Origin: CAWJTN01 sp963845895
GTDB taxonomy: Bacteria > Patescibacteriota > Microgenomatia > UBA1406 > GWC2-37-13
Assembly (NCBI GenBank): GCA_963845895.1
Contig: CAWJTN010000001.1
Coordinates: 558,001-622,000, forward strand
Reading direction: 5' to 3'
DNA length: 64,000 nt
Positions 1 through 8,965 of this stretch are shown in pieces (positions within the stretch are counted from its first letter, which is position 1; each line of letters starts with the position of its first letter). The notes beneath the pieces were generated by a model, which was not told the DNA's origin, did not search any database, and saw nothing but the letters and a program-made list of their open reading frames with translations. The translations under genes and the position numbers were made by a program.

Positions 1-597
1 CTTGTCTATATGATATGAGTTAGTCGGCGCATCTAAAAATATAACTGGAGGAGCTTCTTTTATCAGAAAACGATTTTTAATTAATAAACCTGACATAATA
101 TAAGCAGAGAGACCCTGTCCATGATATGAGTTCTTAAAAGATATAAGAATGTTTTGTCCTTTCCTTCGGTGTTTGTATGCTGCAAGAACGGCTAATTCGG
201 TAACATCAGTACCATTACATTGCCTATGGTTTATAACTCCATTTTTAAATCCTGTTACATCTAAAATTCTCCTTGCCACTTTATAGTAATATTCACTCCC
301 GAGTTTTGTAGTTAAAAAAGATGGTCTATTGCTAAATAAATAGGCAATTAAATTAACATTAACCCAAGGATCATTTTGTCCTAGTATGCAGTTCACAGTC
401 ATAGAAGCTAAATCTATCAATCTGCCTTTATTTGTATGCAATGTAGCCCCATTGCCCGATAAAGCAACGATATTCGTTGGTATAATACATTCACTTAAAA
501 AATTCGAACCATTCTTTATTAGAGAGAAATCAAGGTTATGTGGATAATATTTACTTTCTAATGACTTAGCAATCTCGTAAAGATTATTAACTATCAT
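1..597 (-). CDS. Class III PLP-dependent aminotransferase, N-terminal part (cut by window edge)
   Basis: Reading the reverse strand from the ATG at 595-597 gives 199 residues with no stop before the left edge, so only the N-terminal part is present. The stretch CNGTDVTELAVLAAYKHR followed by ISFKNSYHGQG matches the PLP phosphate-binding segment and the FHG/YHG region of class III aminotransferases (acetylornithine, GABA and DAPA type). LGQNDPWVN and NRPSF fit the preceding substrate region. The catalytic lysine would lie beyond the edge. A -10-like TATAAT lies 11 nt before the ATG. The substrate cannot be assigned; a glutamate-1-semialdehyde aminotransferase-like enzyme is possible. Confidence 0.72.
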   Translation of the reverse strand, partial: MIVNNLYEIAKSLESKYYPHNLDFSLIKNGSNFLSECIIPTNIVALSGNGATLHTNKGRLIDLASMTVNCILGQNDPWVNVNLIAYLFSNRPSFLTTKLGSEYYYKVARRILDVTGFKNGVINHRQCNGTDVTELAVLAAYKHRRKGQNILISFKNSYHGQGLSAYIMSGLLIKNRFLIKEAPPVIFLDAPTNSYHIDK

Positions 598-814
598 ATA
601 TAAAGCCTATTATAGCAATATAAAATTAATTTTCAACATCCATCCCTAAAATAAAGCCTGATTAAGTATAAAGGGTTCTGAATCCATCTCAACGGTTACC
701 TGTTAATATAAGGAATCTGTGCGTAATTGTGGTTATAAAAGGTCCGAACAGCTTCAAGTTCGCCAACAAATTGTTACAACGGGCCAAACCTTCTCAACCT
801 GTTAGGACGGTTTA

Positions 815-834
815 CCCTGAGCGAAGTCGAAGGG
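815..834. repeat. Dispersed palindromic repeat, GAGCGAAGTCGAAGG family
   Basis: An imperfect palindrome of the type CCCTGAGCGAAGTCGAAGGG. Relatives occur at 25253-25298, 47598-47617 and 53364-53395. Translated here it would read PERSRR, a peptide that marks repeat-derived DNA. It lies just upstream of the promoter and start of the next gene, so it is not part of that protein. Confidence 0.7.
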
Positions 835-860
835 TTAGAACTTCTGATATACTTTTCAAT

Positions 861-1274
861 ATGAAAATTATTCTATGCGGATCACTTAGCAAAGCAGATG
901 ATATATTAAGAGTAAAAAATGAGCTGGAGAAAAAAGGACACGATGTTGAAATTCCTGAAGGTGTAAAACGGCCAGAAATAAGAGTAACTTCTAATGCAAC
1001 AATTAGTGAAAAAGCAAACATAAAGATAAAATATGATCTCATTAAGAGATATTATAAAAAGATAAAAAAATATGATGCAGTACTGGTTGTCCATCCTGAA
1101 AAGAATAGAATAAAAGGGTATATCGGCGGGAATACTTTCATCGAAATGGCTTTTGCTCATGTTCTTAATAAACCTCTTTATTGTTTGCATGAACTACCTC
1201 AAATGGATTATCTTCCTGAAATGTTGGCAATGAAACCAATTGAACTTAATGGGAATTTAGACAATATAAAATGA
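861..1274 (+). CDS. Nucleoside 2-deoxyribosyltransferase-like protein
   Basis: A 137-residue protein beginning MKIILCGSLSKADDI. The Rossmann-like start, the later YDAVLVVHPEK and IGGNTFIEMAFAHVLNKPLY with a conserved Glu resemble the nucleoside 2-deoxyribosyltransferase superfamily (strand-loop GSL motif near the N-terminus, G-x-E-x-A/G motif near residue 95). The frame is open up to 729, but the extension reads through a dispersed repeat. The ATG at 861 lies 8 nt after a TGATATACT extended -10 box, so this start is preferred. The stop overlaps the next ATG (ATGA), so it is coupled to the Nudix gene. A role in nucleotide salvage is inferred. Confidence 0.62.
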   Translation: MKIILCGSLSKADDILRVKNELEKKGHDVEIPEGVKRPEIRVTSNATISEKANIKIKYDLIKRYYKKIKKYDAVLVVHPEKNRIKGYIGGNTFIEMAFAHVLNKPLYCLHELPQMDYLPEMLAMKPIELNGNLDNIK

Positions 1275-1708
1275 AGGATACTAAAAGAAAACCAGGCGTT
1301 GGAGTAGCTGTTATTGTAAGGAAAGATAATAAGGTACTTCTTGGAAAAAGAAAAAGTTCTCATGGAGCAGGTACATGGCACTTTCCTGGAGGGAAATTAG
1401 ATTTTTATGAAGAGTTAGAAGATTGTGCAAAACGTGAAGTTGAGGAAGAAACTGGTATTAAAATTAAAAATATTAAATTTGTCACAATTACTAACGATAT
1501 GTTCAAATCAGAAGATTTACATTATGTAACTATCTTTATGGTTTGCGATCACGAAAGCGGAGAACCGACAATAAAAGAGCCAGAGAAATGTAAAGTATGG
1601 GGTTGGTTTGAATGGAACAAATTACCAAAACCCTTATTTTTACCCATCATTAATCTTCAAAAACAGAACTATAATCCATTTACAAATAGGAAATTATTTC
1701 TAAAATAA
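1271..1708 (+). CDS. Nudix hydrolase
   Basis: A 145-residue protein. The Nudix box is complete at about residues 41-63 (GGKLDFYEELEDCAKREVEEE followed by TG), with the REVEEE metal-binding glutamates. The N-terminal GVGVAVIVRKDNKVLLGKR and GTWHFPGG resemble NUDT15/MutT-type nucleotide pyrophosphatases. The ATG overlaps the stop of the deoxyribosyltransferase-like gene by four bases, suggesting a two-gene nucleotide-cleaning operon. The exact substrate is unknown. Confidence 0.85.
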   Translation: MKDTKRKPGVGVAVIVRKDNKVLLGKRKSSHGAGTWHFPGGKLDFYEELEDCAKREVEEETGIKIKNIKFVTITNDMFKSEDLHYVTIFMVCDHESGEPTIKEPEKCKVWGWFEWNKLPKPLFLPIINLQKQNYNPFTNRKLFLK

Positions 1709-1789
1709 GTCCCCACATAGTTTACAAATGTAAACCGATTACTACAAAGCTACAAATTACTTCAACCCATTAGAGCGGTTAGAGCTTTT

Positions 1790-1797
1790 GATATAAT
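1790..1797 (+). promoter_or_regulatory. Extended -10 promoter (TGATATAAT), leaderless start
   Basis: TGATATAAT sits six bases before the GTG start at 1804, so transcription should start at or next to the initiation codon. The same arrangement recurs before many genes in the window. Confidence 0.5.
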
Positions 1798-1803
1798 TTT
1801 TTC

Positions 1804-2313
1804 GTGGAAACCGTTGAAATTGTTGATGAAGATTTTCATGTTCTTTATAAGGTCTCCAAAAAAGAGGCACATGATAAAGGCCTACTCCACAAATGTGTTA
1901 TTGCCGAAGTAATCAATAAAAAAGGGAAAATGATGCTTATAAAACCATATTCCCATAAACAAGATGCAGGACAATATGTGTCACCTGTTGGAGGACATGT
2001 ATCAGCTGGTGAAACAAACGAAGAGGCTCTTAAACGAGAGGTAAAAGAAGAAATCGGAATATCAAGTTTTACTTGTGAGATGAAAGGTAAAGCAATTTTT
2101 AACAGATTTATTTTAGGAAGGCAGGAAAACCACTATTTTGTCCTATACGAGATTTTTACTGATGAAAAACCAAAATTAGGAGATGAGGCAGAATCATATA
2201 AATGGTTTACAAAAAAAGAATTGATTAATGAATTGAAAAAGAATAAGAAAGTATTCGGTGACGCTTTTTTATTTGTGGTGAAAAAATTCTATCCAGAGTT
2301 TATTTCTACCTAA
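1804..2313 (+). CDS. Nudix hydrolase, second copy (unrelated subfamily)
   Basis: A 169-residue protein that starts with GTG. The Nudix box runs from about residue 60 (GGHVSAGETNEEALKREVKE then EIG) and is intact. The N-terminal region (VYKV-type strand, then HKCVIAEVINKKGKMMLIK) resembles the IPP isomerase/YfcD-type Nudix group more than MutT. No Shine-Dalgarno sequence is visible; a TGATATAAT box ends six bases before the start. It is separate from the first Nudix gene, 95 bp downstream, with its own promoter. Substrate unknown. Confidence 0.82.
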   Translation: METVEIVDEDFHVLYKVSKKEAHDKGLLHKCVIAEVINKKGKMMLIKPYSHKQDAGQYVSPVGGHVSAGETNEEALKREVKEEIGISSFTCEMKGKAIFNRFILGRQENHYFVLYEIFTDEKPKLGDEAESYKWFTKKELINELKKNKKVFGDAFLFVVKKFYPEFIST

Positions 2314-2317
2314 GTGA

Positions 2318-2590
2318 TTATATCTTAATCTCAAACCCTTCAAAAATCTCTTTTGGTTCTTGAGGTAAGATTTCTACGTTGTCTACGTGAGAAACAGGAG
2401 GACCTTGTTTAACTAAGTCAACCATTTTATTTACTTTTTCTTCCTCCCCCTGAATTACAGTTTCAACATCATCTCCAACATTCCTTACCCAACCCGTTAC
2501 GCCAATCATCATTGCTTGGATTTTTGTCCAAGCCCTGAAGCCAACACCGATGACGTCACCCTTAATATAGAGATGAACCTGTTTTAACAT
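2318..2590 (-). CDS. acyP: Acylphosphatase
   Basis: A 90-residue protein, the usual length for the family. It has the phosphate-binding motif GDVIGVGFRAW (catalytic Arg at residue 19) and GWVRNVGDD, which carries the catalytic Asn. It hydrolyses carboxyl-phosphate bonds such as acetyl-phosphate or 1,3-bisphosphoglycerate in the cytoplasm. It is convergent with the Nudix gene, with four bases between the stops. Confidence 0.93.
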   Translation of the reverse strand: MLKQVHLYIKGDVIGVGFRAWTKIQAMMIGVTGWVRNVGDDVETVIQGEEEKVNKMVDLVKQGPPVSHVDNVEILPQEPKEIFEGFEIKI

Positions 2591-2599
2591 ATTTCAATT

Positions 2600-2740
2600 A
2601 AATCCAAAATACTAAATCCGAAATTCTAAACAATTCCAAATGATCAAAATTCAAATGACAAAACTAAAAACATTTTTAAGTATTTGAATTTAGAAAATTA
2701 TAATTTGTTTAGGATTTCGATATTCGAGTTTTGATTTTAT
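2600..2740. repeat. Long AT-rich inverted repeat
   Basis: Arms around 2600-2640 and 2700-2737 are near-complementary (the right arm carries TTGTTTAGGATTTCG, the left its complement), giving a hairpin of about 35-40 bp with a 60-nt middle. It reaches the 3' end of the TPR gene. It resembles the AT-rich repeats found elsewhere in the window and has no coding potential. Confidence 0.6.
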
Positions 2741-3150
2741 TTTAATGTTGGGTCTATTTCCCTTGCTCTATTTAAATACTCCACCGCCTTCCCATTATTC
2801 CCCTCCTCTTTATAAAGTAAATAAAGATCGTAAAGGACATCTCTGGATTTAGGATTTTTCTCAAGTAGACTTTCGAGTTTTGTGATGTTTTCTTTTCTTG
2901 CTGTTTCTGTGCGATTAATTTCGTCCTTAATTAAAGGCCCATAAATATTACTGTTCATCGATAAAAACTGATTGAAAACAGGCAGGTTTTTTATTTTTTG
3001 TAAAAACGAAACAACCGAGGTTTTATTTCCTCCAATCAAACTAAAATAAAGAGGGGAGACTTTTTGGCTGTAATAAATATTAATTAATAAAAATGAGTAA
3101 ATAATCAACAATAAGGTTATTTTTAAAAAGTTATATGCTGCATGTTTCAT
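2737..3150 (-). CDS. Membrane-anchored protein with a TPR-like repeat
   Basis: A 137-residue protein starting MKHAAYNFLK. One hydrophobic N-terminal segment (about residues 8-25, LKITLLLIIYSFLLINIYY) is followed by an extracytoplasmic part. The C-terminus has one clear TPR unit (DVLYDLYLLYKEEGNNGKAV then EYLNRAREIDP). The frame is open further upstream to 3375, but that part overlaps the divergent ATPase gene and lacks family character, so the ATG at 3150 is preferred. Function unknown. Confidence 0.6.
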   Translation of the reverse strand: MKHAAYNFLKITLLLIIYSFLLINIYYSQKVSPLYFSLIGGNKTSVVSFLQKIKNLPVFNQFLSMNSNIYGPLIKDEINRTETARKENITKLESLLEKNPKSRDVLYDLYLLYKEEGNNGKAVEYLNRAREIDPTLK

Positions 3151-3184
3151 ATTATATATATGAGGATTATTATATAATTTTTCT

Positions 3185-5539
3185 ATGGATCCAACACTAT
3201 TGCAAACGCTAACAGATAGATTTCTAACTTTTATTTTGGCTCTTGTGGCTGCATTAAGTGCCGGAGGGTTGACTCTTCTTTTTATGTATCTGATCTTGAT
3301 TTTTTTAAGACTAAAAAAGAGAGAGAGGATTTCTTTAGAGATGGTTACTTTAGAAGTGAAAGCCCCCAAAGACAATGAAATTAAAATAGACGTGGCCGAA
3401 CAGATGTTTGCATCGTTTTCCAGTCTTAAAAAATCTGGTTGGTTTTCTTTTTTAGAGTTAGATGATGTTCTGGCTTTTGAAATTGTAGGGAAAAAGACAG
3501 ATATTAGATTTTATATTTCTGCCCCCTCAAGAATTATAGATCTTATAGAAAAAACAGTTTATAGTTATTACCCTTCGGCAGATATCAAAAAAGTTGACGA
3601 GCCAAATATTTTTTCTGAAAACGGAAAAGTTTCTTTTGGCGCTTCAGTGACTAAAGATTATTCATATATGCCCCTAAAAACTTTTAAGGAGTTACCAAGC
3701 GATCCATTATCGTCTTTGACTTCAGCTCTGTCTAAGATGGATGATGAGGAAGGCGCGATGATTCAGATTTTGATACGTCCAGCCGAGGGAAAATGGAAAA
3801 AAGAAGGAAAATCTTATGTTTCTTCAACTAAAAAGACAGAGGCAAATCCGGAAAAAGCTACATTTAAGACAGATCCTAAAGTTTTGGAAAAAATAGATGA
3901 TAAGGTCACGAGACCTGGTTTTCAGACAGCTATAAGATTTGTTGTTTCGGCAAAAAATAAAGATGCCGCAGATATTCACCTAAGAAATATTAAAACAGCC
4001 CTTTCACAGTTTAACTCTGATCTAAACAGCTTGAAAAGTGTGAGGATACTTTTTAAAGGCGGTTTTATGATCAATTTTATTTACAAATTTTTTCCGGTGT
4101 TTGAACTTCCTTTTTCAAAATCAGTTTCAATCCTTTCTTCAGAGGAGTTGGCTACAATGTTTCATTTTCCCAATAAAACAGTCGAGACCCCTCATATACA
4201 ATGGCTTAAGGCAAAGACTGCTCCGGTTCCATCCGAAGTTCCACAAACAGGTGGAACATTTATAGGTTACGGATATTTTAGAGGAGTAAAAAGACAGGTA
4301 AATATAGGCTTTGAAGATAGGCGCAGACACGTTTACATTATTGGAAAAACTGGCGTTGGTAAATCAGTACTTTTACAAGACATGGCAATACAGGACATAA
4401 AAGACGGGCATGGAGTTTGTGTGATTGATCCGCACGGAGATCTGATAGATGAAATTGTCAAATACATTCCTCCGGATAGGGCAGAGGATGTCATCTATTT
4501 TGATCCATCCGACACAGAAAGACCGATGGGTTTGAATCTTCTTGAAGCTTACAATGAACAGCAAAAACATTTTATGACGACCGCCATTATAAATCTAATG
4601 TATAAGCTTTATGATCCCCAAAGGACCGGAATAATAGGGCCTAGATTCGAACATGCGGTAAGAAACGCAATGTTGACAGTGATGTCAGAGGACGGAAGCA
4701 CTTTTGTTGAGGTTGTCAGGGTTTTGACTGATCCGAAGTATGTCCAGGAGCTTTTGCCTAAAGTTCAGGACCCAATCGTCAGGCGGTATTGGACAGACCA
4801 GATTGCCCAGACATCGGACTTTCATAAATCAGAGGTTTTGGATTACATTGTTTCTAAATTTGGCCGTTTCGTTACAAATAAGACAATGAGAAATATCATA
4901 GGTCAATCAAAAAGTGCATTCGATTTTAGAAAGGTGATGGATGAAGGTAAAATTCTTCTGATAAATCTATCGAAAGGAAAGTTGGGTGAGGAGAACTCAA
5001 GTTTTTTGGGCTTGGTTTTGATTCCTAAAATTTTAGTTGCCGCAATGAGCAGACAGGAAATTCCCGAGCCGCAAAGAAGAGATTTTTATTTATACGTTGA
5101 CGAGTTTCAAAATTTTGCCACTCCTGACTTTGCCACTATTTTATCGGAGGCAAGAAAGTATCACTTAAATTTAACTGTGGCTAACCAGTTTATAGGCCAG
5201 ATGGACGAGGAGGTAAAAAATGCTGTTTTTGGCAACGTAGGATCTTTGATCTCTTTTAGAGTAGGTGTAACAGACGCTTCATATCTTCAGCGAGAGTATC
5301 AACCTGTGTTTTCAGAGTCAGACCTGATAAACGTTGAAAGATTTCATGCTTATATGAAAACCATTGTTGACAATGAGCCGGTTTCTCCGTTTTCGGTCGA
5401 CATGACTAAAGACATGAAGGCTCTTGCCGCAAAAGCCAACGAAAAAATCTCCCAAGCCGTGATTCAACTTTCAAGGCTTAAGTATGGAAAACCAAGAGAG
5501 CTTGTGGAGGCAGAAGTTAGTCAACGCGCTAGACTGTGA
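3185..5539 (+). CDS. TraG/VirD4-like coupling ATPase (type IV secretion DNA-binding domain)
   Basis: A 784-residue protein with an N-terminal membrane segment (about 15-40). A mixed domain follows, then a HerA/TraD-type ATPase: Walker A GKTGVGKSVLL at about 386 and Walker B YLYVDEFQNF at about 636. IDPHGD and the C-terminal VANQFIGQM / GNVGSLISFRVG are typical of the TraM-recognition/TraG-C group. Such ATPases are common in CPR genomes beside pilus genes. Two VirB2-like pilins lie far away at 52.5 kb, so a DNA- or protein-translocating apparatus is possible. The ATG follows TATAAT by six bases. Confidence 0.82.
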   Translation: MDPTLLQTLTDRFLTFILALVAALSAGGLTLLFMYLILIFLRLKKRERISLEMVTLEVKAPKDNEIKIDVAEQMFASFSSLKKSGWFSFLELDDVLAFEIVGKKTDIRFYISAPSRIIDLIEKTVYSYYPSADIKKVDEPNIFSENGKVSFGASVTKDYSYMPLKTFKELPSDPLSSLTSALSKMDDEEGAMIQILIRPAEGKWKKEGKSYVSSTKKTEANPEKATFKTDPKVLEKIDDKVTRPGFQTAIRFVVSAKNKDAADIHLRNIKTALSQFNSDLNSLKSVRILFKGGFMINFIYKFFPVFELPFSKSVSILSSEELATMFHFPNKTVETPHIQWLKAKTAPVPSEVPQTGGTFIGYGYFRGVKRQVNIGFEDRRRHVYIIGKTGVGKSVLLQDMAIQDIKDGHGVCVIDPHGDLIDEIVKYIPPDRAEDVIYFDPSDTERPMGLNLLEAYNEQQKHFMTTAIINLMYKLYDPQRTGIIGPRFEHAVRNAMLTVMSEDGSTFVEVVRVLTDPKYVQELLPKVQDPIVRRYWTDQIAQTSDFHKSEVLDYIVSKFGRFVTNKTMRNIIGQSKSAFDFRKVMDEGKILLINLSKGKLGEENSSFLGLVLIPKILVAAMSRQEIPEPQRRDFYLYVDEFQNFATPDFATILSEARKYHLNLTVANQFIGQMDEEVKNAVFGNVGSLISFRVGVTDASYLQREYQPVFSESDLINVERFHAYMKTIVDNEPVSPFSVDMTKDMKALAAKANEKISQAVIQLSRLKYGKPRELVEAEVSQRARL

Positions 5540-5546
5540 TAACTGA

Positions 5547-6854
5547 TTAATACTTTAGATTTGCTAAAAGATTAGTAATCTTAATTTCATAACTTTTATT
5601 AAGCGGGCCTTGAATGGTAACACTTAAATTTTTACTGCGTAAATATTTTCTAGCCACTCTTTGAATGTCAACAGGCGTTATGCTATCGATTTTTTGCAGA
5701 AGGTGATCAATAGTTGTGAGTCTATTTTCTAACAGTTGCTGAGATGCATAAAGATAGGCAAGATTGTCACTAGTTTCTGTAGAAAAAATAAGTTCGGATT
5801 TGGTTTTTATTTTAACCTCTTTTAATTCCTCTTTCGAAATGATTTTCATTTTAAGATTATTTAACTCATTAACTGTTATAGTCAAAGCCTTTTCAATGTT
5901 TTCCGTTGATAAGCCTCCAAAAATATAGAAAAGACCTGTGTCAGAAAAAAACCAATTTCCCGCATTTACAAAGTAAGCTAATCCTAAATCGTAAACAAGT
6001 TTATGGAAAAGTCTTGAACTTGTTCTTCCGCAAAGAACGTCTACTAGAATCTGTAATGGAATACGGTCTTTATCCAGAAGTGATACCCCGGTATAAAATC
6101 CTACTATGATCTGGTTCTGTTCTGATTTTCTTTGAATAATTTTTAAAGGAGGTGATTTGTATAAAAAATTTAATCTATCAGGCTTAAAAACTCTTTTACT
6201 TTTTATATTCGTGAAATATTTACCTAGTGACTTTTGTACAGCTTTAACAGTAACATTCCCAACAACAGTCAAGACCATATTTGAGGGAATGTAATATTTG
6301 TCTAAATATTCTTTGAGTTTATTCCTTGTAAAAGACTCTATAGAATCTTTATCGCCCAGTGTGGATCTTCCTAATGATTGGTTTTTACCCCAGGTCCACT
6401 CTGACCACAAGTCCCAAATTTCAACTTCGGGATTGTCAATCTTCCTTTTTAGCTCTTCGAGCACTATCTTTTTTTCTTTTTCAATTGCTTCTTCTTTTAG
6501 TGTCGATTTGAAGAGAATTTCCGACAGATAACGAACTCCTATTTCTACATGTTCTTTTGGAATTTTAACATGAAATATTACAAACTCTTTTTCAGTAAAA
6601 GCGCCGCTCCTGCCCCCAACGTTCTCGATATATTTTGCAACTTCTTTTGATGAAAGGAAATTTGTTGTTCCTTCAAAAAGCATATGCTCTAAAAAATGTG
6701 CCATACCTGACATTTCAGTTGTTTCAAATCTTGGACCGGCACGAACAGCAAGATAAAGAGTCACGGAATGGATCGATGTAAGAGGTTGAACTATAACTTG
6801 AAGACCGTTAGGTATGATAAATTTCGTTAAAGATGATTTTTTGACACTTTTCAT
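5547..6854 (-). CDS. M16 family zinc peptidase, candidate RiPP leader/processing protease
   Basis: A 435-residue protein, the usual length of a single-chain M16B peptidase. The inverted zinc motif HFLEH is at residues 53-57, with the distal Glu in the KKIVLEELKRK helix. The C-terminal half has the usual second M16 domain with R/Y near FFSDTGLFYIFGG. It is the last gene of the operon precursor-YcaO-SagB-M16, and its ATG overlaps the SagB stop by four bases. Family precedent: M16 proteins AlbE/AlbF in subtilosin and PqqF-like proteins trim RiPP leaders. That role here is inferred from position; the protein could equally be a general M16 protease. Confidence 0.88.
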   Translation of the reverse strand: MKSVKKSSLTKFIIPNGLQVIVQPLTSIHSVTLYLAVRAGPRFETTEMSGMAHFLEHMLFEGTTNFLSSKEVAKYIENVGGRSGAFTEKEFVIFHVKIPKEHVEIGVRYLSEILFKSTLKEEAIEKEKKIVLEELKRKIDNPEVEIWDLWSEWTWGKNQSLGRSTLGDKDSIESFTRNKLKEYLDKYYIPSNMVLTVVGNVTVKAVQKSLGKYFTNIKSKRVFKPDRLNFLYKSPPLKIIQRKSEQNQIIVGFYTGVSLLDKDRIPLQILVDVLCGRTSSRLFHKLVYDLGLAYFVNAGNWFFSDTGLFYIFGGLSTENIEKALTITVNELNNLKMKIISKEELKEVKIKTKSELIFSTETSDNLAYLYASQQLLENRLTTIDHLLQKIDSITPVDIQRVARKYLRSKNLSVTIQGPLNKSYEIKITNLLANLKY

Positions 6855-7621
6855 ATATTACCTACTGCAATGAGATATAAAGTTACCTCCTTTTGTAAAT
6901 TAATATCTAATAGTTTGTTTACTTCTGAATCGACATAACCTCCTATAACACAGCTTCCTAAGTCCTGTTCCGTAGATAGAAGTTGTATGTTTTGTCCAAG
7001 ATGTCCAATCTCCATTAAGACATATCTATAACCTCTTTCTCCATACTTTACACGAGTTCTATCTAATACTCCAGTAATAATGAATATTACAGCAGCGTTC
7101 CTAATCCACTCTTGTTTTCCAGTAACTTCAACAACCCAATTTTTTAAATCTTTTCCAAGAAGCTGCTCTAAACAATTTTCCTTGACATTGTAATGATACA
7201 GGCCTTTTTTTAAACTTTCACAATTAAGTATGACTAAATAAAGTTCGAGTGGATACCGAGCTCCAGCCGAAGGGTATGTCCTTCTGCTGTTATCAAAGGA
7301 TTTTCCAAAGCGAGTTAATCCTGCCGCCTCATGAATTAAATAAAAAAGTTTATCCTTGGAAATTGGTTTTGGTGAAAAGTTTCTAGCAGAAAACCTTGCT
7401 TCAAGAATTTTACTAAAATGAGACTGTTTAATAAGTGAAGGAAGATAAATTTTTGGAAGTCTAGGATAAGTTTTAAAATGAATTTTCACCCATTGTTCTG
7501 GAATTTCTCTTAAGTCAAAATTTCCCATGTTTTTATTATTAGAGTAAAGATGAAATTTATCTGACTGGAACAGTCTACTTTCTATTTTATCAAAAAGTTT
7601 TTTAAGGTTATCTTTTATCAT
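6851..7621 (-). CDS. SagB-type FMN dehydrogenase (azoline oxidase)
   Basis: A 256-residue member of the nitroreductase superfamily. SARNFSPKPIS (about 78-88), RTYPSAGARYPLELYLV (about 114-130), GLYHYN and IGHLGQNIQLLSTEQDLG are the typical SagB/McbC blocks for FMN binding. In linear azole peptides this enzyme oxidises azolines, made by YcaO from Cys/Ser/Thr, to thiazoles or oxazoles. It overlaps YcaO by four bases and the M16 gene by four bases, so the three are translationally coupled. The catalytic Lys-Tyr pair of McbC was not confirmed by eye. Confidence 0.88.
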   Translation of the reverse strand: MIKDNLKKLFDKIESRLFQSDKFHLYSNNKNMGNFDLREIPEQWVKIHFKTYPRLPKIYLPSLIKQSHFSKILEARFSARNFSPKPISKDKLFYLIHEAAGLTRFGKSFDNSRRTYPSAGARYPLELYLVILNCESLKKGLYHYNVKENCLEQLLGKDLKNWVVEVTGKQEWIRNAAVIFIITGVLDRTRVKYGERGYRYVLMEIGHLGQNIQLLSTEQDLGSCVIGGYVDSEVNKLLDINLQKEVTLYLIAVGNI

Positions 7622-8937
7622 AAAAATGGATGAGGGATTTTATTTAACTGATTTTCTTTCTTTGGTCTCTTGAAAATTTTCATATTTACAGGTGCTTGGT
7701 AGAGACGAAGTTTTCTGAAACAGGCGTATTTCTCATCTAAATATAAAGGTTGTAAATCAGGAATAATAACTTTTACTATTTTATAACCATATTTCTCAAT
7801 TTTTTTATCAGTTAAATCAAAATATATTACGTCAATATTTTTATGATTTAGTAATTTAAGTGCCTTGTTAAGATGGTCTTTAGACGAGTGTAAAAATTCT
7901 GATTTAATTGTTTTTAATTTATTTGATTCTAGCCAAAAGTTGAGGCGATTTATCATTTTTACAGTAAACCAGTAGTGGGCCCGATCGTCTATATTTCTTA
8001 TTATCTTTTCTCTTTGGTATTTTGGATCTAAATAAACAAATTTATCCCGTAACCAAGAACGCAACATCACTGCTTCTTCTATAGAACCTATTATTGTATC
8101 AACGATGTCAAACCCCGCTTTCAAGCCTACTGATATTGCAGGACCCAGTTCCGTTCTGTCAACAAGTACCGCAGCTACAGAAGCAATTTTTAAATCAGTT
8201 GTTATATCTATTAAATACACCTCAATCTTATATCTTATTAATTGATCTAAAATTTGTTTGAGGTTACCGTTTTTAATAGCGTGGAGATTAATTTTAGAGC
8301 AAGGTAATTTATTAAGGTAGGTAATCATAAAAGAATCCCTTTCAACAACCTCACAGATTCCTCTATAAAGAGCATCTTCGTAGGTTTGCCCTGCGGCTGC
8401 ACCAGTTGAAATAGGTGATATAATTAATGGTTCTGTTTCTTGATAAATATAGGGTACAAAGATGAGCTGTCCGGGGATAAGAACGGGCTCATTATTTAAA
8501 AGATTAATTCCTTTGACCCAATGTAATTTTGTAAATAATAGATTCTGTTTATCAAGTTTAAGTACTTTTATTTGTTTTTCAGAAAAAGGAAAAACATCAA
8601 GTGGATTAAGTACATTTTTATATATTTTTTTCAACTCGGAGTAACTTCCATAAATAAATTTTTTATTATTGTTTATACTTAAGGCATACCTTTCCAAAGT
8701 CTCTCCCAATAATTTCAGAAGGGCTCTTTTTTTATTAAAAGCGACCCCAGACGCTACCGAATTATCCGAATAATTCTTCGAGTATTTATCCTTAAAATAA
8801 GACATATAGTAGTATACTTGTGGCTCATCATTGTAAAGGGAGGGTTTGTAAATATTACCTACAGTTTGAGAATTATCAAATATAAAATCTGCTCCACCTT
8901 CGAGTAGTTTTTTAATTTTATTCATTTCATTCTTCAT
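7618..8937 (-). CDS. YcaO-domain cyclodehydratase (SagD-like)
   Basis: A 439-residue protein, the length of a discrete YcaO protein without a fused E1-like domain. ATP/Mg-binding acidic pairs are visible: LLGETLERYAL (Glu79, Glu82) and CEVVERDSF (Glu196, Glu199), with STGAAAGQTYEDAL before the second pair. The C-terminus ends IPHPFL, close to the Pro-rich tail of azoline-forming YcaO enzymes. It should activate the peptide backbone with ATP and cyclise Cys/Ser/Thr of the neighbouring precursor. No SagC/E1-like partner with a RiPP recognition element is seen nearby, which is unusual. The start is 28 bp after the precursor stop. Confidence 0.9.
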   Translation of the reverse strand: MKNEMNKIKKLLEGGADFIFDNSQTVGNIYKPSLYNDEPQVYYYMSYFKDKYSKNYSDNSVASGVAFNKKRALLKLLGETLERYALSINNNKKFIYGSYSELKKIYKNVLNPLDVFPFSEKQIKVLKLDKQNLLFTKLHWVKGINLLNNEPVLIPGQLIFVPYIYQETEPLIISPISTGAAAGQTYEDALYRGICEVVERDSFMITYLNKLPCSKINLHAIKNGNLKQILDQLIRYKIEVYLIDITTDLKIASVAAVLVDRTELGPAISVGLKAGFDIVDTIIGSIEEAVMLRSWLRDKFVYLDPKYQREKIIRNIDDRAHYWFTVKMINRLNFWLESNKLKTIKSEFLHSSKDHLNKALKLLNHKNIDVIYFDLTDKKIEKYGYKIVKVIIPDLQPLYLDEKYACFRKLRLYQAPVNMKIFKRPKKENQLNKIPHPFL

Positions 8938-8965
8938 TTTACTACTGCTTAATTAAACCACAAAT

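Noticed and set aside
729..860. Upstream extension of the deoxyribosyltransferase-like gene from 729
   Set aside because: It reads through the palindromic repeat (PERSRR) and the promoter; ATG 861 has a -10 box at leaderless distance.
3151..3375. N-terminal extension of the TPR protein to 3375
   Set aside because: It overlaps the start of the divergent TraG-like gene and lacks any recognisable feature; the natural start is 3150.
3185..5539. Conjugative plasmid or integrative element
   Set aside because: Only one coupling-like ATPase is present here, with no relaxase, origin or integrase; housekeeping genes surround it.
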